Origin: JANQIO01 sp036351375
GTDB taxonomy: Bacteria; Pseudomonadota; Gammaproteobacteria; Pseudomonadales; Halieaceae
Assembly (NCBI GenBank): GCA_036351375.1
Contig: JAZBOY010000150.1
Coordinates: 1-64,000 of the forward strand
Reading direction: 5' to 3'
DNA: 64,000 nt
A program made the position numbers and the translations under genes. The notes under the pieces are model-generated. The model was given only the letters and a program-made list of their open reading frames with translations. It was not told where the DNA came from and searched no databases. Of this stretch, positions 56,054 to 64,000 are shown in pieces; position 1 is the stretch's first letter, and the number at the start of each line of letters is the position of its first letter.

Positions 56054-57082
56054 ATGAGAACTTTGACGATCCTCGCTTTTGCGTTTGCCGCGAGCTGCGC
56101 GTTCGCCGAGCCCGAGCCTGCCCCGAAGCCTCCCGTTCTGGTGCTGACCACCGGCGGCACGATCGCCAGCCGGACCGATGCCCCCTTGATAGATGGTCCG
56201 GAACTGGTGCAGGCGGTTCCCCGGCTGCTCGACTACGCCGAGGTACGGGTCGAAGAGTTCAGTGTTATCGGATCTTCAAAAATGACCCCGGATCACTGGC
56301 TGCGCCTGGCGAAACGAGTCAATGAAATCTACGCTGAGGACGAACAGCTCGCCGGCATCGTGATCACCCATGGCACCGACACCATGGAGGAGACCGCCTA
56401 CTTCCTGAATCTGACAGTGCAATGGGATCGCCCGGTGGTGCTGGTCGGGTCCATGAGATCGTCGAATGAAGTGTCGGCCGACGGCCCCGGCAACCTCATC
56501 AACGCGGTTCGAGTGGCAATTTCCGGTCAGGCGAAAGGCCAGGGCGTCCTGGTGGTGCTCAACGAAGACATCAGCGCAGCACGCGATGTCTGGAAGACCG
56601 ATAATCGCCGGGTACACACATTTGGCAGCGCGAATGTCGGGCACCTGGGCACGGTCGACCCGGATGGCGTTCGCTTCTACCGCCGCTCGCTACAGCCTCA
56701 CACCACAGCGTCTGAGTTTGATATCTCCGGCCTCGTTGCGCTTCCGAAGGTCCTGATATTGACTGACTTCACGGGCCTCGAGGAAGCGCTTGTGGAACAC
56801 TTCGGGGAATTGCCAATGGATGGCCTCGTCGTGCGTACCTTTGCCGGGGGGCGAATGAGTGCCGGCATGCAGGCCGGGCTTAAGAGCCTGTCGAAGCCGG
56901 GAATACCCAGCGTTGTCACCTCCAGGGTTCCTAAGGGGCGCATCGTGACGCCGCCTGACTATGGATTTCCCGCCATCGTTTCCCGGGGGCAGCAAGACAA
57001 CAAGGCGCGCATTCTCCTGATGCTGGCGCTGACACGCACGTCTGATTCAGCAGCGATTCAACGCATCTTCGATACCTACTAG
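56054..57082 (+). CDS. periplasmic L-asparaginase (type II)
   Basis: 342 residues from the ATG at 56054, with a signal peptide MRTLTILAFAFAASCAFA. The catalytic threonines are in LTTGGTIAS (residues 31-39) and THGTDTMEET, and the substrate loop is SMRSSNEVSADGPGN. This is the exported class II asparaginase/glutaminase arrangement. It hydrolyses asparagine to aspartate and ammonia. An in-frame TTG at 56042 is the only other start. It is 254 bases from the divergent propeller gene, and the next gene follows after 48 bases. Confidence 0.93.
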   Translation: MRTLTILAFAFAASCAFAEPEPAPKPPVLVLTTGGTIASRTDAPLIDGPELVQAVPRLLDYAEVRVEEFSVIGSSKMTPDHWLRLAKRVNEIYAEDEQLAGIVITHGTDTMEETAYFLNLTVQWDRPVVLVGSMRSSNEVSADGPGNLINAVRVAISGQAKGQGVLVVLNEDISAARDVWKTDNRRVHTFGSANVGHLGTVDPDGVRFYRRSLQPHTTASEFDISGLVALPKVLILTDFTGLEEALVEHFGELPMDGLVVRTFAGGRMSAGMQAGLKSLSKPGIPSVVTSRVPKGRIVTPPDYGFPAIVSRGQQDNKARILLMLALTRTSDSAAIQRIFDTY

Positions 57083-57130
57083 CGCAGCCGTCATGTTCAC
57101 TGTTTTCCAGGATTCAGCGCAGAGCGCCCG

Positions 57131-58105
57131 ATGCTGAAGCTGTTTGCTGACATCTTCGGTCACGCCCAGGAAGCGCACCCCGGGAAGTTGCCACCCGCAC
57201 TCGTTGATACCGTCATCGAGCGCGCGGTCGACGGCACCGACCCACGCCTGCGGATTGTTGGCGGTTACAAGAAAGCACTAAAGAATTCTGTCGTCCATGC
57301 GGCGGACTACATTGTCGGCATTGTTGATGGCTTGCCCGCCCCGGTTGCTGCAGGCAAGGCAGCCTTCGCCACTAATCCCTGCTTTGCGGCCATGCTGTAT
57401 TCAGAGGAAGTGATGGAAGATCTTGTCAGTCGCGATGCTGCCATGAAAGAGTTTCGAGCATTGCACGGCCCGAATGAAGCGACCGTCACCGCACTGCTGA
57501 TCGCACAACGAGTCGAGAAACACGGCTTCGGCTATGGAAAGCTGGGTGACCAGACGGTGGCCGACGTGCCGCAGACCACGGTCAGCTTTGAGCAGCGCCG
57601 GTTTCTGGAACCCAGCTTCGACGAGAAGGAGACCCGGCGTCTCCTGCAGCGCCGGGCATTCGATCACCTGCTGTCAGTCGCTCTAGAGCATATCGCCGAC
57701 TGTCGCGAAGAGCGGGAGTCCCTCAAGGTCCGCCGGGCCCTGCTGCGTAGCAAGCTCGACATCATGCAGCGCAGTGGCGGTTTCACACAGCACGCCGCTA
57801 GCGCCGAACAGGCGAAACTGCAGGCTGACCTGGACCGCATCGAGCAGGAGCTGGCAGCGCTCGGCCCTTCAGAGGACGTACTCGCCAGCAACCTGGATAC
57901 CGTCGTGGACGTGCTTTCAACGGCTGAAAACCACCTGTGGCTGGAGGAAACGACCCTGTGCCTTGACCAGTTTTACGTCCTGCATGACCGACCTGGTCCT
58001 TCGGCACCCGCTATAGTTTTCAATGATCTGCGGGATAGTGCAGGGCGGCAGGCCTCGCTGCTGCTGTTGAACGTCCCAGTGGCTCCGAAGACGGCCGATC
58101 AATGA
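57131..58105 (+). CDS. hypothetical protein with predicted coiled coil
   Basis: 324 residues, no signal peptide or membrane segment. The N-terminal half (LKLFADIFGHAQEAHPGKLP, FGYGKLGDQTVADVPQTTVS) has no domain I recognise. Residues about 190-250 (EERESLKVRRALLRSKLDI, then EQAKLQADLDRIEQELAALG) form a clear heptad-rich coiled coil. It lies 48 bases after the asparaginase gene and 185 bases before the siderophore receptor. Nothing shows a link to either. Confidence 0.7.
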   Translation: MLKLFADIFGHAQEAHPGKLPPALVDTVIERAVDGTDPRLRIVGGYKKALKNSVVHAADYIVGIVDGLPAPVAAGKAAFATNPCFAAMLYSEEVMEDLVSRDAAMKEFRALHGPNEATVTALLIAQRVEKHGFGYGKLGDQTVADVPQTTVSFEQRRFLEPSFDEKETRRLLQRRAFDHLLSVALEHIADCREERESLKVRRALLRSKLDIMQRSGGFTQHAASAEQAKLQADLDRIEQELAALGPSEDVLASNLDTVVDVLSTAENHLWLEETTLCLDQFYVLHDRPGPSAPAIVFNDLRDSAGRQASLLLLNVPVAPKTADQ

Positions 58106-58216
58106 CCTGCCACCTAGAGTAGAGGGCACTTCACGGTAATCGGGAAAGTCGAATCCCGCGCCGATGCTGATCGGTAATGGCCATGATGACGGAGCGTCAT
58201 CCCCAACAACTTGGTC

Positions 58217-58241
58217 GCAAATAAGATTGATTTTCATTTGC
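58217..58241. promoter_or_regulatory. Fur-box-like dyad upstream of the siderophore receptor
   Basis: The 25-base stretch begins GCAAATAAG and ends TTCATTTGC, with outer GCAAAT/ATTTGC arms in inverted order and partial symmetry inside. It is AT-rich in a GC-rich region and lies 50 bases before the ATG of a TonB siderophore receptor, the position and shape of a Fur operator. The match to the 19-base consensus is only partial. Confidence 0.45.
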
Positions 58242-58290
58242 GCTTGCACTACGGTTCCCGCTTTCCAGATGGATCCGGAGTTGTCCCGTA

Positions 58291-60396
58291 ATGAAACGTT
58301 GTTCCCTGTTCCTGGGTGCCCTCGGCACAGCCGCGCTCTCGTCGCTTGCCAGCGCCCAGTCCTCAAGCGCCGACCCGGCAGGGAACCGCGAAGAAGTTGT
58401 GGTGAGAGGGCAGTACCTGAATTCGGAGCGGGTCAACGCCCTGCGTACGCCCACCCCGATCCTGGACGTACCCCAGAGCCTTTCCATTGTCACTCTGGAG
58501 CAGATGCAGCGGCAGGCCTTCGTGACGGTCGGCGACCTGATCAACTACACCCCCGGCGTCAACAATACCCAGGGCGAGGCCCATCGCGATGCGGTCGTAT
58601 TCCGTGGCATCCGCTCAACCGCGGATTTCTATATCGATGGCACCCGCGACGACGTCCAGTACTTCCGTCCGCTCTACAACCTGGAGCAGATCGAAATCCT
58701 CAGGGGCCCGAATGCGCTGCTGTTCGGCCGTGGTGGCGCCGGCGGCATCTTGAACCGGGTGACCAAGAAGGGCGTTATCGATTCAAACTTCAATGACTAC
58801 CGCGTCGCCATGGACTCCTTCGGCGAGTACAACCTGCAGATTGACAGCAACTACGCCGTCAATGACACCACCGCGTTTCGCTTCAATGCCTACTATGAAG
58901 GCCTCGACAGCGAGCGTGATTTCGCCGACGGCGAGCGTTGGGGTATCAATCCCACTGCCAAGTTCGTACTGGGCGATTCGACCGTGCTGGACTTGTCCTA
59001 CGAGTACCTGGACCACAGCCAGTTCATTGATCGCGGCATCGTTACCGGCACCGACGGTGACCCGGTGGATGAGTTTGATGACATCGTCTTCGGCGACCCG
59101 AACATCAACGAGGCAGAGCTGGAAGCGCATCTGATCCGGGCAATCCTGCAGCACGAGTTCTCTGATTCTCTGAAAGGTAACGTCACCGCCTTCTACGGCG
59201 ACTATGACAAGGTCTACGAGAACTTCTATGCCTCCGGTTACGACCAGGAAAACTCTCCCGACGAGGTCACCCTGGACGGTTACCTGGACACCACCGACCG
59301 CCAGAACCTGATCCTGACCGGTAACCTGGTGAGCCAGTTTGACACCGGCAGCGTCGGCCACACGGTACTGTTTGGTGCGGAGTACATCGACACCTCTTCA
59401 GACCAGGACCGCTTCAACGCCTTCTGGGACACGACTCAGGATGACAATGAGATCTTCTCCATCACCCGGCCCCTGAACCTGCGGGGCGGGGTAGGCGTGA
59501 ACGCCGCCGGTCAGGTGGCGACCAACGATTTCACCGTCGACCTGAATGACGACACCCGCGTCGATATCGAGGTCTACTCCTTCTACCTGCAGGATGAGAT
59601 TGCGCTGACGGAGAAGTTTTCGCTGGTGTTGGGTGCCCGCTACGACAATTTCGATATCGAGGTCTTCAATGTTCCCGCCAACGAAAACCGCAGCCGCAAC
59701 GACGATGAGATTTCTCCCCGCGGCGGCCTGATTTTCAAGCCGCGCGAGAACATTTCCCTCTACGCCAGCTACAGCGAGACTTTCCTGCCACGCAGCGGTG
59801 AACAGTTCGCCAATATTAACGGCGATGCGGACGACCTCGACCCCGATGAGTTCGAGAGCCGGGAGATCGGCATGAAATGGGATCTTGAGGCAGGCCTCAG
59901 TCTCACCATGGCCTACTTCGAGAACGAGCAGACCCGCGCCGATATCGACAACGAGACGGGTGAAAACTTCTCGGTGCGTGGCCTGGAAGTGGACGGCTTC
60001 GAACTGCAGCTGGAGGGCCAGTTGGGGAACAACCTATACCTGCGAGGGGGCTACAGCTATTTTGACGGCGAAACGGCCGATGGGGAGACGCCCCGAGAAC
60101 TGCCCGAGCACATGGCGTCTGTGTGGGGTGTGTACCAGCTAAACTCACAATGGGGCTTTGGCCTGGGCGCCACCTACCAGGACGATTCCCTGGTCACCGA
60201 CGGCGGCACCGCAACACTGCCGAGCTTTACCCGGGTAGATGCAGCGGTCTATTACGACCTCTCCAGCAACCTGCGAGTACAGCTCAACGTTGAAAACCTG
60301 CTGGACGAGGAGTATTACCCCACCTCACACAGCACCCACCAGGTCACCGTGGGCGAGCCGGTGAACGCGCGGCTCACCATCAGCGGCAATTTCTGA
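58291..60396 (+). CDS. TonB-dependent siderophore receptor
   Basis: 701 residues with a signal peptide ending near LASAQSS. The TonB box is likely EEVVVRGQ. The plug includes LDVPQSLSIVTLEQMQRQAF, LINYTPGVNNTQGEAHRD, VFRGIRSTADFYIDGTRDD and RGPNALLFGRGGAGGILNRV, the pattern of FhuE/FepA/CatA-type siderophore receptors. The barrel ends LTISGNF, with the terminal Phe. No siderophore biosynthesis genes are near, so it probably takes up siderophores made by others. Confidence 0.93.
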   Translation: MKRCSLFLGALGTAALSSLASAQSSSADPAGNREEVVVRGQYLNSERVNALRTPTPILDVPQSLSIVTLEQMQRQAFVTVGDLINYTPGVNNTQGEAHRDAVVFRGIRSTADFYIDGTRDDVQYFRPLYNLEQIEILRGPNALLFGRGGAGGILNRVTKKGVIDSNFNDYRVAMDSFGEYNLQIDSNYAVNDTTAFRFNAYYEGLDSERDFADGERWGINPTAKFVLGDSTVLDLSYEYLDHSQFIDRGIVTGTDGDPVDEFDDIVFGDPNINEAELEAHLIRAILQHEFSDSLKGNVTAFYGDYDKVYENFYASGYDQENSPDEVTLDGYLDTTDRQNLILTGNLVSQFDTGSVGHTVLFGAEYIDTSSDQDRFNAFWDTTQDDNEIFSITRPLNLRGGVGVNAAGQVATNDFTVDLNDDTRVDIEVYSFYLQDEIALTEKFSLVLGARYDNFDIEVFNVPANENRSRNDDEISPRGGLIFKPRENISLYASYSETFLPRSGEQFANINGDADDLDPDEFESREIGMKWDLEAGLSLTMAYFENEQTRADIDNETGENFSVRGLEVDGFELQLEGQLGNNLYLRGGYSYFDGETADGETPRELPEHMASVWGVYQLNSQWGFGLGATYQDDSLVTDGGTATLPSFTRVDAAVYYDLSSNLRVQLNVENLLDEEYYPTSHSTHQVTVGEPVNARLTISGNF

Positions 60397-60447
60397 CGGC
60401 TCAAGGGTGTTGGACCACCGCCATGGCGGCGGGAGACCCAGGCGTCG

Positions 60448-60888
60448 TCAGTCAGCCGGCCCCCGGGTTACCAGCACCGGGCAATGGGCCAGGCGCAAAA
60501 CCCGCTCTGCTACCGAGCCCAGCAGCAGCCGCGAGACGCCCTTGCGGCCGTGGGTGGGCATGACGATCAGGTCGCAGCCAAGCTCGCGCGCCACCCGGGT
60601 GATCTCCTCGCCGGCAGAGCCAACGCAAACAATCGTGTCCACCGCCTGGGTGCCGTTTTCAGCAAGCATATCGGTCAATGCTGCGCGGGCGCGCGCCTCG
60701 CGCTCGTCCTGGCTCATGGTCATGGCTTCGCTCAGGTAGTCGGCCTCGGACCTCAGGTCTGGCAAGACGTGCACGACGTGCACCTGGGCGGGAGACTCCG
60801 CCAGCGATATGGCGTCTCGCAGTGCCTCCAGCGAGGCTTCGGAGAAGTCGATGGGAACGAGAATGGATTTTCTTTCCAGGAGGCTCAT
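60448..60888 (-). CDS. universal stress protein family
   Basis: 146 residues from the ATG at 60888. The Usp fold starts KSILVPIDFSEASLEALRDA. The ATP-binding loop near the end is VMPTHGRKGVSRLLLGSVAE then LRLAHCPVLVTRG, matching the G-2x-G-9x-G(S/T) pattern. Small Usp proteins are induced by starvation and other stresses. Its 3' end converges on the siderophore receptor gene; upstream is the mlaA-like gene on the same strand. Confidence 0.9.
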   Translation of the reverse strand: MSLLERKSILVPIDFSEASLEALRDAISLAESPAQVHVVHVLPDLRSEADYLSEAMTMSQDEREARARAALTDMLAENGTQAVDTIVCVGSAGEEITRVARELGCDLIVMPTHGRKGVSRLLLGSVAERVLRLAHCPVLVTRGPAD

Positions 60889-60927
60889 GGCTTGCCGGGA
60901 ACTCCGTTGTAAGTGCAAGGGTTAAGG

Positions 60928-61641
60928 TTATTCATCCCAATCCAGATCGTACTCATCGTCAGCGAAATCCTCCAGCGGCGGAATGCCATTGTTCAGGAAA
61001 GTCGCGCGCGCCTGCAGGTAGGCGCTGCGCATGAACACGTATTCGTCGCCGGTGATCAGGTCGTCGTAGTCCAGCAAGCCGGCGCGGAAGCTGATCGCCT
61101 CCACTGTCCAGAAGGCGTACGCCGAGTCGGTATTCCAGGCGACGGCGGGAATCGAGGCGTAGGTGTCCACAAAATAGCCGGTGGCACTCCGCACCGTCCG
61201 GGGCCCGAAGAACGGCAGGATCACGTAGGGCCCGCTGTCAAAACCCCAGACCATCAGGGTCTGGCCAAAGTCAGCGCGCTGCACCTCGATGCCCATACGG
61301 GTTGCCACGTCGAACAGACCGAATACGCCTACCGTGGTGTTGACCATGAAGCGGCCGGTGCTGATCGCCGCGGAATCGGGGCGACCCTGCAGCAACGAGT
61401 TGATGAAGCGATTGACCTCGTAAATGTTGGCCACGGCATTGGCCACGCTGCGCTCCGCTGCGTCAGGCATTACCTTGGCATAGCTGCTGGACACCGGGCG
61501 CAGTAGTGTCCGGTCAAAGAAGCGGTTGAACGCGAAGATCTTGCGGTTCGTGGACTCCCAGGGGTCTATTTCGCTCATATCCTGCTGCCCCATTGCCAGG
61601 GAAGCATGGACGGACAGCAGCAGGGCAAGGAGCAAGCGCAT
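60928..61641 (-). CDS. mlaA: MlaA/VacJ family protein lacking a lipobox
   Basis: 237 residues from the ATG at 61641. MlaA works in the outer membrane to remove misplaced phospholipids in the Mla pathway. The conserved core is clear: PWESTNRKIFAFNRFFDRTL, GRFMVNTTVGVFGLFDVATR, WGFDSGPYVILPFFGPR and an acidic tail EYDLDWDE. The N-terminus MRLLLALLLSVHASLAMGQQ gives an ordinary signal peptide with no Cys, whereas most MlaA proteins are lipoproteins. The 39-base gap to the Usp gene suggests cotranscription. Confidence 0.88.
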   Translation of the reverse strand: MRLLLALLLSVHASLAMGQQDMSEIDPWESTNRKIFAFNRFFDRTLLRPVSSSYAKVMPDAAERSVANAVANIYEVNRFINSLLQGRPDSAAISTGRFMVNTTVGVFGLFDVATRMGIEVQRADFGQTLMVWGFDSGPYVILPFFGPRTVRSATGYFVDTYASIPAVAWNTDSAYAFWTVEAISFRAGLLDYDDLITGDEYVFMRSAYLQARATFLNNGIPPLEDFADDEYDLDWDE

Positions 61642-61885
61642 TGGGGGCGGGCACACGGGTCGATAAGGTTTTGAGCAGCGAGTACGCTACCACACCGCTG
61701 TGATGAAGTAACCGCCGCCCACTATGCGAATTAGTCAGCGTCGAGCCCCTCCGGGTTCCGGTCGAACACTGCGGATTATTCGATGCTTTGCGCAGGGAAT
61801 ACCGACTTGTTTCGCCGGGTTACAGCTCTACAGTACGCGAGCTGTTGTTGCAGCCATTAGAACGAGTGAACAAGGAACCCAATCC

Positions 61886-62071
61886 ATGACCCAACAACAA
61901 TCTGAAACCGTCAAAAGTGAAGTGACCGCCGCTATCGAGGGCGATACCAGCCCCTTTGTACGCATGCTGGAAGAGCCGATGTGGCAGGCGATTTTTGCTT
62001 CCGTGACCACCATCAGCCTGTTTGGCTTTGTGGTCAGCGGCATCTGGCTGATGGACGCCATCGTCAACTAG
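61886..62071 (+). CDS. single-pass membrane microprotein (61 residues)
   Basis: MTQQQSETVKSEVTAAIEGD starts the 61-residue protein. A soluble acidic head of about 30 residues (to SPFVRMLEEPMW) is followed by one hydrophobic helix (QAIFASVTTISLFGFVVSGI) ending WLMDAIVN. The ATG at 61886 follows an AAGGAACCC ribosome-binding site; the open frame upstream to 61724 lacks such a site. I do not know the family. It stands alone between the divergent mlaA gene and the DsbA-like gene. Confidence 0.6.
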   Translation: MTQQQSETVKSEVTAAIEGDTSPFVRMLEEPMWQAIFASVTTISLFGFVVSGIWLMDAIVN

Positions 62072-62215
62072 GGCACCTCTGATTACTGCGGTGCCCTAGG
62101 TGTTTTGGCTGCGCTGCCTGTCATGGGCAGCGAGTTCCCAGACCAGCCTCTTCCCCACCCCCGGAATCTGGCACAATGCGTCCCTTCGATAATTTACGGG
62201 GCGTCGATACCGGCC

Positions 62216-63592
62216 ATGGCTGAACAATTCAAGGAACAGGGCGGCGTCGCCACGATGGATCCGTCCTGGTTCCGTCGCTGGATGACCTCCAGGATCATGA
62301 CCCGCGCTGTGCAGGTCTCTACCCTGGAAGAAAAACGCCGGCAGACAGAGCAAAAGCGCCGTGCGGAAAACACGCCCCATCGGGTGCTCTACTTCCACCA
62401 GGTCGATGACGGCTACAGCCACCTTGCGGCGCAATTGCTGGCGGCGTTTGCATCCCGCTATGACGTCGAGCTGCAGTGCTACCTGGTGCGCGGCCCCACG
62501 GGTGCCAATGCCCCGGAGCCTGACCTCTTGTCGAGGCTTTCGCGCTATGAGGCCTTTCATATTGCGCCCGGTTACGGCCTTGCCTTCCCGCAACACGAGG
62601 CGGCGCCGCACGCCGAACTCATCAGGCAGGCAGAAGCCATACTGGCGGCCCAGGATTCGGCCGGTTTCATTGGGTGCGCTACCGCCGTGGGTGAAGCGCT
62701 CTGGAATGACGATGTGGCTGCACTGGCGGCACTCGCGGAGGCGCATGGTGCTGCCTCCGACCAGGAAGCGGGTGATGCTATCAGCGCGGGCGAAGCACGC
62801 CGCAGGGAACTAAAGCACTACTCGGGCGCCATGTTCTACTACGGCGGAGAGTGGTACTGGGGGGTGGATCGCCTCTACCACCTCGAGGAGCGGCTGGCGG
62901 GCCTGGGAGCAGACCTTCAACCCGGAGCGCCACTGCTGGCGCCGCGGCCCGAGGTCGACCCCGGCCCCATAAAGGATGCCGGCACCCTCACACTGGAAAT
63001 CTTTCCCTCCCTGCGCAGCCCCTACACCGCCGTGGTGTTCGATCGGGCGGTGCAGCTTGCGGCCGACTCCGGCGTCAAGCTGGTGATGCGCCCGGTACTG
63101 CCGATGGTCATGCGCGGCGTGCCCGCGACGCGCGAAAAGGGCTTTTACATTTTCACCGACACGGCCCGCGAAGCCCGGGCGGCGGGCGTGCCTTTCGGCA
63201 ACTTCTATGACCCCATCGGCAACCCGGTGCGCAACTGCTATTCCCTCTACCCCTGGGCCGAGCAGCAGGGCAAGGGTGTCGAGCTGTTCAGCAGCTTCCT
63301 GAGGTATGCCTTTGCCGAGGGTGTGAACACCAATCGGCAGTCAGGTTTGCGGCGCGTGGTCGAGGCGGCGGGTCTCGACTGGCAAGAGGCCCGGCAGCAT
63401 CTGGGGGACCCGAGCTGGGAAGCCCTGCTGGAGCAGAACCGGCTGGCCATGTATGAAGCCGGCCTGTGGGGCGTTCCGAGCTTCCGACTGCTGGATGCGG
63501 CGGGGCGGTCACTGCTGGCCATCTGGGGCCAGGACCGCCTGTGGCTGGTCGCACAGGAGATCAGGCATCAGCTGGCTGCGAAGGCCGGTTGA
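62216..63592 (+). CDS. double DsbA/HCCA-isomerase-like thioredoxin-fold protein
   Basis: 458 residues from the ATG at 62216 (the frame is open to 62105). Two tandem domains of the DsbA/2-hydroxychromene-2-carboxylate isomerase type are inferred: the first at about 57-270, starting RVLYFHQVDDGYSHLAAQLL, the second at about 295-455, starting LTLEIFPSLRSPYTAVVFDR with the SPY motif of the isomerase family and ending AGLWGVPSFRLL. Neither contains a CxxC, so disulfide exchange is unlikely; glutathione-dependent isomerisation is a better guess. A GST gene follows after 42 bases. Confidence 0.7.
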   Translation: MAEQFKEQGGVATMDPSWFRRWMTSRIMTRAVQVSTLEEKRRQTEQKRRAENTPHRVLYFHQVDDGYSHLAAQLLAAFASRYDVELQCYLVRGPTGANAPEPDLLSRLSRYEAFHIAPGYGLAFPQHEAAPHAELIRQAEAILAAQDSAGFIGCATAVGEALWNDDVAALAALAEAHGAASDQEAGDAISAGEARRRELKHYSGAMFYYGGEWYWGVDRLYHLEERLAGLGADLQPGAPLLAPRPEVDPGPIKDAGTLTLEIFPSLRSPYTAVVFDRAVQLAADSGVKLVMRPVLPMVMRGVPATREKGFYIFTDTAREARAAGVPFGNFYDPIGNPVRNCYSLYPWAEQQGKGVELFSSFLRYAFAEGVNTNRQSGLRRVVEAAGLDWQEARQHLGDPSWEALLEQNRLAMYEAGLWGVPSFRLLDAAGRSLLAIWGQDRLWLVAQEIRHQLAAKAG

Positions 63593-63634
63593 GCACTCGC
63601 AGCGGCTTTCCGGCAATGACAGGGAGCAACTAGC

Positions 63635-64000
63635 ATGACCGCACCACAACCGATTCGGCTGGTGGGCGCCACCGGCTCGCCCTACACCCAGAAAATGGTC
63701 GCGTTGCTGCGCTACCGGCGCATTCCCTATGCGATCACCTGGGGGGGCGTTGAGGCCGCCTGTGACGCCCTCGGTGTGCAAAGGCCGCGGCCCGTGTTGA
63801 TGCCCACCTTCTTTTTCGAGGATGCCGGTGAGTTGCAAGCGGTCGTCGATTCCACGCCCATTATTCGCCGCCTGGAGCAAGACTTCGAGGGGCGTTCAGT
63901 GCTGCCCAATGACCCGGCACTGGCATTTATCGACTACCTGATCGAGGACTTCGGCGACGAGTGGTGCACCAAGTACATGTTCCACTACCGCTGGCATGCC
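63635..64000 (+). CDS. glutathione S-transferase family protein, N-terminal part (3' truncated by window edge)
   Basis: The ATG at 63635 follows AGGGAG, and 122 codons are read before the window ends. The thioredoxin-like GST N-domain has LVGATGSPYTQKMVALLRYR, where SPYTQK is the glutathione-contact loop, then cis-Pro in MPTFFFEDAGELQAV and DSTPIIRRLE. The DYLIEDFGDEWCTKYMFHYR segment begins the helical C-domain. It is next to a DsbA/HCCA-isomerase-like gene, so both may act in one glutathione-linked process. Confidence 0.85.
   Translation, partial: MTAPQPIRLVGATGSPYTQKMVALLRYRRIPYAITWGGVEAACDALGVQRPRPVLMPTFFFEDAGELQAVVDSTPIIRRLEQDFEGRSVLPNDPALAFIDYLIEDFGDEWCTKYMFHYRWHA

Noticed and set aside
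60418..60429. CCGCCATGGCGG palindrome as a terminator between the siderophore receptor and Usp genes
   Set aside because: The stem is short with no loop or T-run, so it is too weak to call.

Overview
The window looks like a chromosomal segment of a GC-rich marine gammaproteobacterium. The gene set (a complete gspC-to-gspN type II secretion operon, rimO, rsmE, mlaA, htpX, many TonB-dependent receptors and sodium-coupled transporters) and a recognisable BciA/DVR-type vinyl reductase point towards the Halieaceae (OM60/NOR5) or a close relative. That placement is an inference from recalled families, not a database result. I see no rRNA, tRNA, CRISPR array, prophage or insertion sequence. Gene density is high, and only one gap exceeds 300 bases (41633-42024).

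Layout. 1-1146: end of an XdhC-type gene overlapping a MocA-like nucleotidyltransferase (molybdenum cofactor handling). 1239-12687: type II secretion operon gspCDEFGHIJKLMN, tightly overlapped, followed by a 59-residue rubredoxin and a small membrane protein. 13268-20018: putA (without its DNA-binding domain), a GNAT enzyme, a MAPEG protein and, on the other strand, pyruvate phosphate dikinase. A 40-bp near-perfect palindrome separates ppdK from a divergent block of metallo-beta-lactamase-fold enzyme, aminopeptidase P and thiolase (20117-24203). This is followed by two sodium-coupled amino-acid-type transporters (NSS and AGCS). 27081-31362: RND efflux pump and adaptor on the minus strand.

31569-35268: exported PrxQ-like peroxiredoxin overlapping a BciA-type 8-vinyl reductase gene, an internally deleted DUF1810 remnant, an SDR and a PLP aminotransferase. 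35240-41632: a DegS-like protease with a DUF1499 protein, an SDR/EthD pair, HtpX, then a minus-strand block of a conserved hypothetical, a Tim14-like membrane J-domain protein, a vWA protein and a 60-residue protein. 42025-46872: MsrA, then a TonB-dependent receptor with an exported HAD phosphatase-like protein and a small membrane protein. 46886-50416: RsmE, a DUF819 transporter, a REP-like palindrome and RimO. 50417-51252: a lower-GC island with a RelE-like toxin and HTH antitoxin.

51409-64000: exported alpha/beta hydrolase, a large BNR/sortilin-type propeller protein, periplasmic asparaginase, an orphan coiled-coil protein, a TonB siderophore receptor behind a Fur-box-like dyad, universal stress protein, an MlaA homologue lacking a lipobox, a 61-residue membrane protein, a double DsbA/HCCA-isomerase-like protein and the start of a GST.

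Taken together the region suits a heterotroph that exports hydrolases, takes up amino acids, peptides and siderophores with sodium- and TonB-coupled systems, and degrades proline and asparagine. The least ordinary items are the BciA homologue with no bacteriochlorophyll genes around it, the 40-bp palindrome over the 20117 start codon, the DUF1810 deletion remnant, the Tim14-like/vWA block and the toxin-antitoxin island. I did not find a clearly new multi-gene system.
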